A stretch of DNA of 16,881 nucleotides from an uncultured Collinsella sp. (GTDB lineage: Bacteria > Actinomycetota > Coriobacteriia > Coriobacteriales > Coriobacteriaceae), in assembly GCA_900765185.1 (NCBI GenBank), contig CAAFQT010000284.1, forward strand, positions 1 to 16,881, read 5' to 3'. Numbering within the stretch: position 1 is the stretch's first letter; each line of letters begins with the position of its first letter. Made by a program: the position numbers and the translations under genes. Shown one piece after another: positions 13,270 to 16,881 of the stretch. The notes under the pieces were generated by a model that was given only the letters and a program-made list of their open reading frames with translations, did not search any database and was not told the DNA's origin.

Positions 13270-14115
13270 TTAGATGTAGAGGATAAATTTGCGCTCGGAC
13301 TTATGGAACACGGTATAGCCAATAATAAGCGCAAGAACCGCCCAAGCGACGCACATACCAAACGTCATAAGCGAGGGCGTAGTCTGGAACAGGAAGATAT
13401 CGCGCATAAACTGCAGGTAGTTGAACATGGGGTTCGCATACATCAAGATACGCACGAGATGCGGCATTTGCGCAATATAGTCAGTCGTCCAGAAGATGGG
13501 CGTAATGTAAGTCCACGCCGTAATGACGACGCTCCACAGATGCATAACGTCGCGGAAGAAGACCGTAAGGGCAGAGAGCATCATGCCCAGGCCCATGCAG
13601 AAGCACATAAGCAGCAGCAGGCAAACCGGCAACAGAATCAGGTGCCAAGAAGGCATAACGCGGAACCACAGCATGACGATGGCGACGGCGACCAGCGAGA
13701 AGGCAAAGTTGACCAGCGAGAAGAGCACCTTCTGCACCGGGAAAACCCAGCGGTGCACCTTAACCTTCTTGAGCAGAGGGGCAGCGCCCACGATCGACGT
13801 CAGGGCCTGGTTAGTAGACTCAGACATGACGGCAAAGGTGATGTTACCCACGATCAAGTACAGCGGGTACATCTCGGGCGTCATTGAGCCATTGCGGCCC
13901 TGGCCAAAAATCGTCGAGAACACGATGGCCATGACGATCATCATCAGCAGCGGGTTGAGCACCGACCATGCGACGCCCAGAACGCTACGGCGATACTTGA
14001 TCTTAAAATCCTTGGTAACCAGCTGACGAAGGATAAACGCGTCCTTCTCAAATTCGTTCTTAGCAAACGTCGCAGGCAGACTGCGAGTTTCTTGTTGCTT
14101 TGTCTGATCCGACAC
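13270..14115 (-). CDS. ABC-2 polysaccharide exporter, membrane permease subunit
   Basis: An integral membrane partner of the adjacent ATPase in exporting surface polysaccharide. The 281-residue protein has a cytoplasmic N-terminus with the family motif DFKIKYRRSVLGVAWSVLNPLL, then about six membrane segments, including MMIVMAIVFSTIFG, an amphipathic KKVKVHRWVFP coupling region and a C-terminal hydrophobic pair. It matches the ABC-2/TagG/Wzm/RgpC type. GTG at 14115 is the chosen start: AAAGGAG lies 8 bases upstream and it yields VSDQTKQQ; an open frame back to 14178 lacks such a site. The gene is divergent from the glycosyltransferase at 14276, leaving a 160-base shared upstream region. Confidence 0.92.
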   Translation of the reverse strand: MSDQTKQQETRSLPATFAKNEFEKDAFILRQLVTKDFKIKYRRSVLGVAWSVLNPLLMMIVMAIVFSTIFGQGRNGSMTPEMYPLYLIVGNITFAVMSESTNQALTSIVGAAPLLKKVKVHRWVFPVQKVLFSLVNFAFSLVAVAIVMLWFRVMPSWHLILLPVCLLLLMCFCMGLGMMLSALTVFFRDVMHLWSVVITAWTYITPIFWTTDYIAQMPHLVRILMYANPMFNYLQFMRDIFLFQTTPSLMTFGMCVAWAVLALIIGYTVFHKSERKFILYI

Positions 14116-14275
14116 GGATGCAACTCCTTTACTCGTAATCGTTGACAAACGAACAGTATAGACCCGACGGCCATGCAAACGATTCGCGCAACAAAACTGG
14201 AGAACTAACCCACATCTTAGGATGCCAGGCCCAAACGGCTATACTTTCTAGGATTGAATGTATAAGGAGCATTAA
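14116..14275. promoter_or_regulatory. Divergent promoter region of exporter and glycosyltransferase
   Basis: This gap separates the minus-strand exporter operon and the plus-strand glycosyltransferase. For the plus strand, TATACT (14240-14245) lies 17 bases after a weak TTAGGA and 30 bases before the GTG start. For the minus strand, TATACT (14160-14155) lies 39 bases before the permease start, with no good -35. No obvious operator palindrome is seen. Confidence 0.4.
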
Positions 14276-15247
14276 GTGAATTCTGAATCCATCGCCGTCA
14301 TCATCCCTTGCTACAACGAAGCGCTCACGATCGGCAAAGTCATCGACGACTTTCACCGCGAGCTTCCGCAGGCGACGGTCTATGTCTATGACAACAACTC
14401 GTCGGACGATACCTCACGCATTGCCACCGAGCACGGCGCCACAGTCCGCTTTGAGCCCCGTCAGGGAAAGGGCAACGTGTGCCGCCAGATGTTTCGCGAT
14501 ATCGACGCCGATTGCTACCTGATGGTCGACGGAGACGACACCTACCCCGCCGAGGCGGCCAAGGCCCTCTGCGAGCCCATCCTTAACGGCACGGCCGACA
14601 TGACCGTAGGCGATCGCCTTTCCAACGGCACCTACGCCGAGGAGAACAAGCGTGCCTTCCACGGCTTTGGCAATAATCTGGTCCGCGCCATGATCAAGTG
14701 GATCTATGGCTACAGCTTCGATGACGTCATGACAGGCTACCGCGCCATGAGCCGCCCGTTCGTTAAAACCTTCCCAGTGCTTTCCGAGGGCTTTCAGATC
14801 GAAACCGAGCTCTCGATCCACGCCGTCGACCACCGCTGGCGCATCAAAGATGTGCCCATCGAGTACCGCGACCGTCCCGAGGGTTCCGAGTCCAAACTCA
14901 ACACCGTGAGCGACGGCATTAAAGTCGTTGCGATGATCGGCACGCTGTTCAAGGACTATCGCCCGCTGAAGTTCTTCAGCCTCGTTGCGCTTCTGTTCGC
15001 GGTATTCGGCCTCGCCCTGGGCATGCCCATCGTTGTCGAATATTTCCAGACCGGCCTCGTCCCGCGCTTCCCCACCGCTATGCTCGCCGCCTCGTTTATG
15101 TTCCTGTGCGGCCTGAGCCTTGCGACCGGCTTCATCCTAGATTCTGTAGCAAAGGTCGAAAAAAAGCAGTGGGAGGTCAACGTGTACAGCAAATACGCCT
15201 ACGACGACCAGCCCGGCCACCCTACTTCCATGCCAAGCGAGAGGTAG
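14276..15247 (+). CDS. Membrane-anchored family 2 glycosyltransferase (polyprenyl-phosphate type)
   Basis: It probably transfers a sugar from a nucleotide donor to undecaprenyl phosphate, or elongates a lipid-linked glycan, at the inner face of the membrane. The 323 residues begin with IIPCYNE (9-15), the GT-A nucleotide-binding start; the metal-binding DGDD lies at 85-88, followed by TYP, and DVMTGYRAMSR (150-160) and EGFQIETEL (171-179) complete a DPM1/GtrB-like catalytic domain (about 1-225). Two hydrophobic segments follow (about 232-257 and 266-290) with a short charged tail. The start is GTG at 14276 with AAGGAG 7 bases upstream. It is divergent from the exporter and convergent with rmlCD. 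Donor and product are not determined. Confidence 0.9.
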   Translation: MNSESIAVIIPCYNEALTIGKVIDDFHRELPQATVYVYDNNSSDDTSRIATEHGATVRFEPRQGKGNVCRQMFRDIDADCYLMVDGDDTYPAEAAKALCEPILNGTADMTVGDRLSNGTYAEENKRAFHGFGNNLVRAMIKWIYGYSFDDVMTGYRAMSRPFVKTFPVLSEGFQIETELSIHAVDHRWRIKDVPIEYRDRPEGSESKLNTVSDGIKVVAMIGTLFKDYRPLKFFSLVALLFAVFGLALGMPIVVEYFQTGLVPRFPTAMLAASFMFLCGLSLATGFILDSVAKVEKKQWEVNVYSKYAYDDQPGHPTSMPSER

Positions 15248-15297
15248 ATCTTCCGCAAAATACTATTGGCACCACTGCGCAGATAGCCACCAACAAG

Positions 15298-15327
15298 AAA
15301 AGCCGCCGTTAAAGAACGGCGGCTTTT
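15298..15327. terminator. Bidirectional terminator between glycosyltransferase and rmlCD
   Basis: A perfect 13-bp palindromic hairpin, AAAAGCCGCCGTT (15298-15310) with AACGGCGGCTTTT (15315-15327) and a 4-base AAAG loop. The A/T ends provide a U-run on either strand, so it can stop both the plus-strand glycosyltransferase transcript and the minus-strand rmlCD transcript (stop at 15350). Confidence 0.92.
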
Positions 15328-15349
15328 ACTCTCGAAAAGTTAATAGCGG

Positions 15350-16804
15350 CTAGAGCGTCTTGATGTACTCCCCCAGCTCTTCCTCCCAGTCGGGCATGTG
15401 GAAGCCGGCAGCCTCGAGCTTGGACAGGTCGAGCGCGGAGTGGACCGGGCGCGGGGCGACGGGGCCCTCGGCGCTCGCGTAGTAGTCGGCGGTCGATACC
15501 GGCACGACCCTGTCCCCGTTGCCGTTGGCGGCCTCGAAGACAGCGCGGGCGATATCGGCCCAGGACTTGACGGTGCCGGAGCCGGTGCAGTCGTAGGTGC
15601 CGTAGGGGGCGTGCGTCCCCAGCACGTGGAAGATGGCCTCGGCCATGTCGCGCGTGAAGGTCAGGCGGCCCAGCTGGTCGTCAACGACCGTGACCTGCTC
15701 GAGCCCGTCCTCGGGGTCGGCGACGCGGTCGGACAGGCCCTTCATCGTCTTGACGAAGTTGCGGCCCTCGCCGATGACCCAGCTGGAGCGCATGATGTAG
15801 TGGCGCGGGCACCCGGCCACGGCGATGTCGCCGGCGGCCTTGGTCTGGCCGTAGACGGACAGCGGGCTGAAGGGCTCCTCCTCGGTGTGGACCTCGGCGG
15901 TGCCGTCGAAGACGTAGTCGGAGGACACGTGGACGAGCGTGATGCCGTGCTCGGCGCAGGTACGGGCGAGCAGGGCGGGACCGGTCGCGTTGGCCTTCCA
16001 GGCGATGGCGCGGCCCTCGGGGGTCTCGGCCCTGTCCACGGCGGTGTAGGCGCCGCAGTTGATCACGGTGCCGTAGAGCGACCAGTCGTACTGAGCGTAG
16101 GCCTCGGGGTCGGACATGTCGAAGGTGTCGATGTCGCAGAAGTCGAAGTCCTTCGCGAGGCCGCGTTCCTCGGCGAGCTTTCGGACCGCGTGCCCCAGCT
16201 GGCCGTTGCAGCCGGTGACGAGGGTGCGCCTGGGCGCCATGGGGATGACGTCCTTGAGGTACGGGTGGTTGAGGTCGGCCTCGGAGACCGTGGCCTGGTC
16301 CAGCGGGATGGGCCACTCGATGGCGAGCTCGGGGTCGGCGAGGTTCACGAAGGTGTAGGTCCTCTTGAGCTCGAGCGACCAGTGGGCGTCCACCAGGTAG
16401 GTGTAGGCGGTGCCGTCCTCGAGTGCCTGGAAGGAGTTGCCCACGCCGCGCGGGACGTAGATGGCCTTGCTGGGATCCAGAACGGTCGTGTAGACCTTCC
16501 CGTAGGTGGCGCTGCCCTCGCGCAGGTCGACCCATGCGCCGAAGACCGAGCCGCGGGCCACTGAGATGAACTTGTCCCAGGGCTCGGCGTGGATGCCGCG
16601 GGTGACGCCGCGGCTATCGTTGTAGGAGATGTTGTTCTGGACGACCCTGAGATCGGGGATGCCCAGGGCGGTCATCTTGGCGCGCTGCCAGTTCTCCTTG
16701 AACCAGCCGCGCGAGTCGCCGTGGACGGCGAGGTCGACGACCTTGAGGCCCTCGATGCCGGTCTCCGTGACGTAGAGGTCCTTCTCGAATGTGATGTCTG
16801 CCAT
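15350..16804 (-). CDS. rmlCD: Fused dTDP-4-dehydrorhamnose 3,5-epimerase / reductase (RmlC-RmlD)
   Basis: One 484-residue cytoplasmic protein does the last two steps to dTDP-L-rhamnose: 3,5-epimerisation, then NAD(P)H reduction. The RmlC cupin half (about 1-190) shows HGDSRGWFKE, RGVTRGIHAE with the catalytic-type histidine, DKFISVARG and YVPRGVGNSFQ, then DPELAIEWP. The usual aromatic pair near Tyr132/Tyr138 is altered (TYLVDAHWS). The RmlD half (about 193-484) shows the Rossmann motif TGCNGQLG, NCGAYTAVDRAE, HVSSDYVFDG and the catalytic YGQTK. Such fusions are known in actinobacteria. ATG at 16804 follows AGGAG with about 10 bases spacing. The partner genes rmlA and rmlB are not in view and may lie past 16881. 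It suggests a rhamnose-containing cell-wall glycan, consistent with the exporter nearby. Confidence 0.93.
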   Translation of the reverse strand: MADITFEKDLYVTETGIEGLKVVDLAVHGDSRGWFKENWQRAKMTALGIPDLRVVQNNISYNDSRGVTRGIHAEPWDKFISVARGSVFGAWVDLREGSATYGKVYTTVLDPSKAIYVPRGVGNSFQALEDGTAYTYLVDAHWSLELKRTYTFVNLADPELAIEWPIPLDQATVSEADLNHPYLKDVIPMAPRRTLVTGCNGQLGHAVRKLAEERGLAKDFDFCDIDTFDMSDPEAYAQYDWSLYGTVINCGAYTAVDRAETPEGRAIAWKANATGPALLARTCAEHGITLVHVSSDYVFDGTAEVHTEEEPFSPLSVYGQTKAAGDIAVAGCPRHYIMRSSWVIGEGRNFVKTMKGLSDRVADPEDGLEQVTVVDDQLGRLTFTRDMAEAIFHVLGTHAPYGTYDCTGSGTVKSWADIARAVFEAANGNGDRVVPVSTADYYASAEGPVAPRPVHSALDLSKLEAAGFHMPDWEEELGEYIKTL

Positions 16805-16881
16805 ATGGGAAAAGCTCCTATCGAAGAGGTTGGATAACCGGGGGTGCCCGCGCGGGGACGCAGGATCATCCCCATGCCCTG

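Noticed and set aside
12608..13273. A plus-strand open frame opposite the ABC ATPase, and similar ones opposite the permease (13303-13887)
   Set aside because: The minus-strand genes have complete family motifs and good ribosome binding sites; these frames have neither.
15398..16564. A 388-codon plus-strand open frame opposite rmlCD
   Set aside because: It is a Val/Gly/Asp-rich shadow of the fusion gene with no motif of its own.
1..16881. CRISPR arrays, insertion sequences or replication origin
   Set aside because: No regularly spaced direct repeats, no transposase gene and no DnaA-box cluster were noticed on reading both strands.

Overview
The window looks like a contig end from a high-GC anaerobic actinobacterium of the Coriobacteriia, most like Collinsella. 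That placement is an inference from gene content, the AroE-AroK and RmlC-RmlD fusions, GC-rich codon use and strong AGGAG ribosome binding sites; no database search was possible. Bases 1-19 are not genomic: they match the 3' end of the Illumina TruSeq adapter, so the first gene is cut by a sequencing artefact.

Layout. (1) 20-1650, minus strand: the N-terminal 543 residues of a P-type cation ATPase, preceded by a tRNA-Arg(CCG) gene with its own promoter and terminator. (2) 2006-10478, plus strand: a tight aromatic amino-acid cluster of eight genes, aroF, tyrA, aroB, aroA, aroC, pheA, an aroE-aroK fusion and aroQ. It encodes all seven shikimate pathway steps from erythrose-4-phosphate and PEP to chorismate, plus chorismate mutase/prephenate dehydratase and prephenate dehydrogenase for the Phe and Tyr branches. 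Only the final transaminases are missing. A 14-bp-arm inverted repeat lies between aroEK and aroQ, and a strong terminator follows aroQ.

(3) 10560-12350: an AT-richer island. It holds a translationally coupled two-gene cassette (a DUF4869-like protein and a P-loop ATPase with a possible TOPRIM-like C-terminal half), flanked by strong terminators, then a wrecked acyltransferase-3 remnant lying against the 3' end of a tRNA-Arg(TCT) gene. This looks like an integration and decay site next to a tRNA, and the two-gene cassette is the best candidate here for an undescribed system.

(4) 12491-16804: surface polysaccharide genes. A two-gene ABC-2 exporter (permease plus ATPase, minus strand) is divergent from a membrane-anchored family 2 glycosyltransferase (plus strand). 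A shared perfect terminator separates the latter from a minus-strand RmlC-RmlD fusion that makes dTDP-L-rhamnose. Together they suggest assembly and export of a rhamnose-containing cell-wall glycan, with an undecaprenyl-phosphate-linked sugar donor likely made by the glycosyltransferase.
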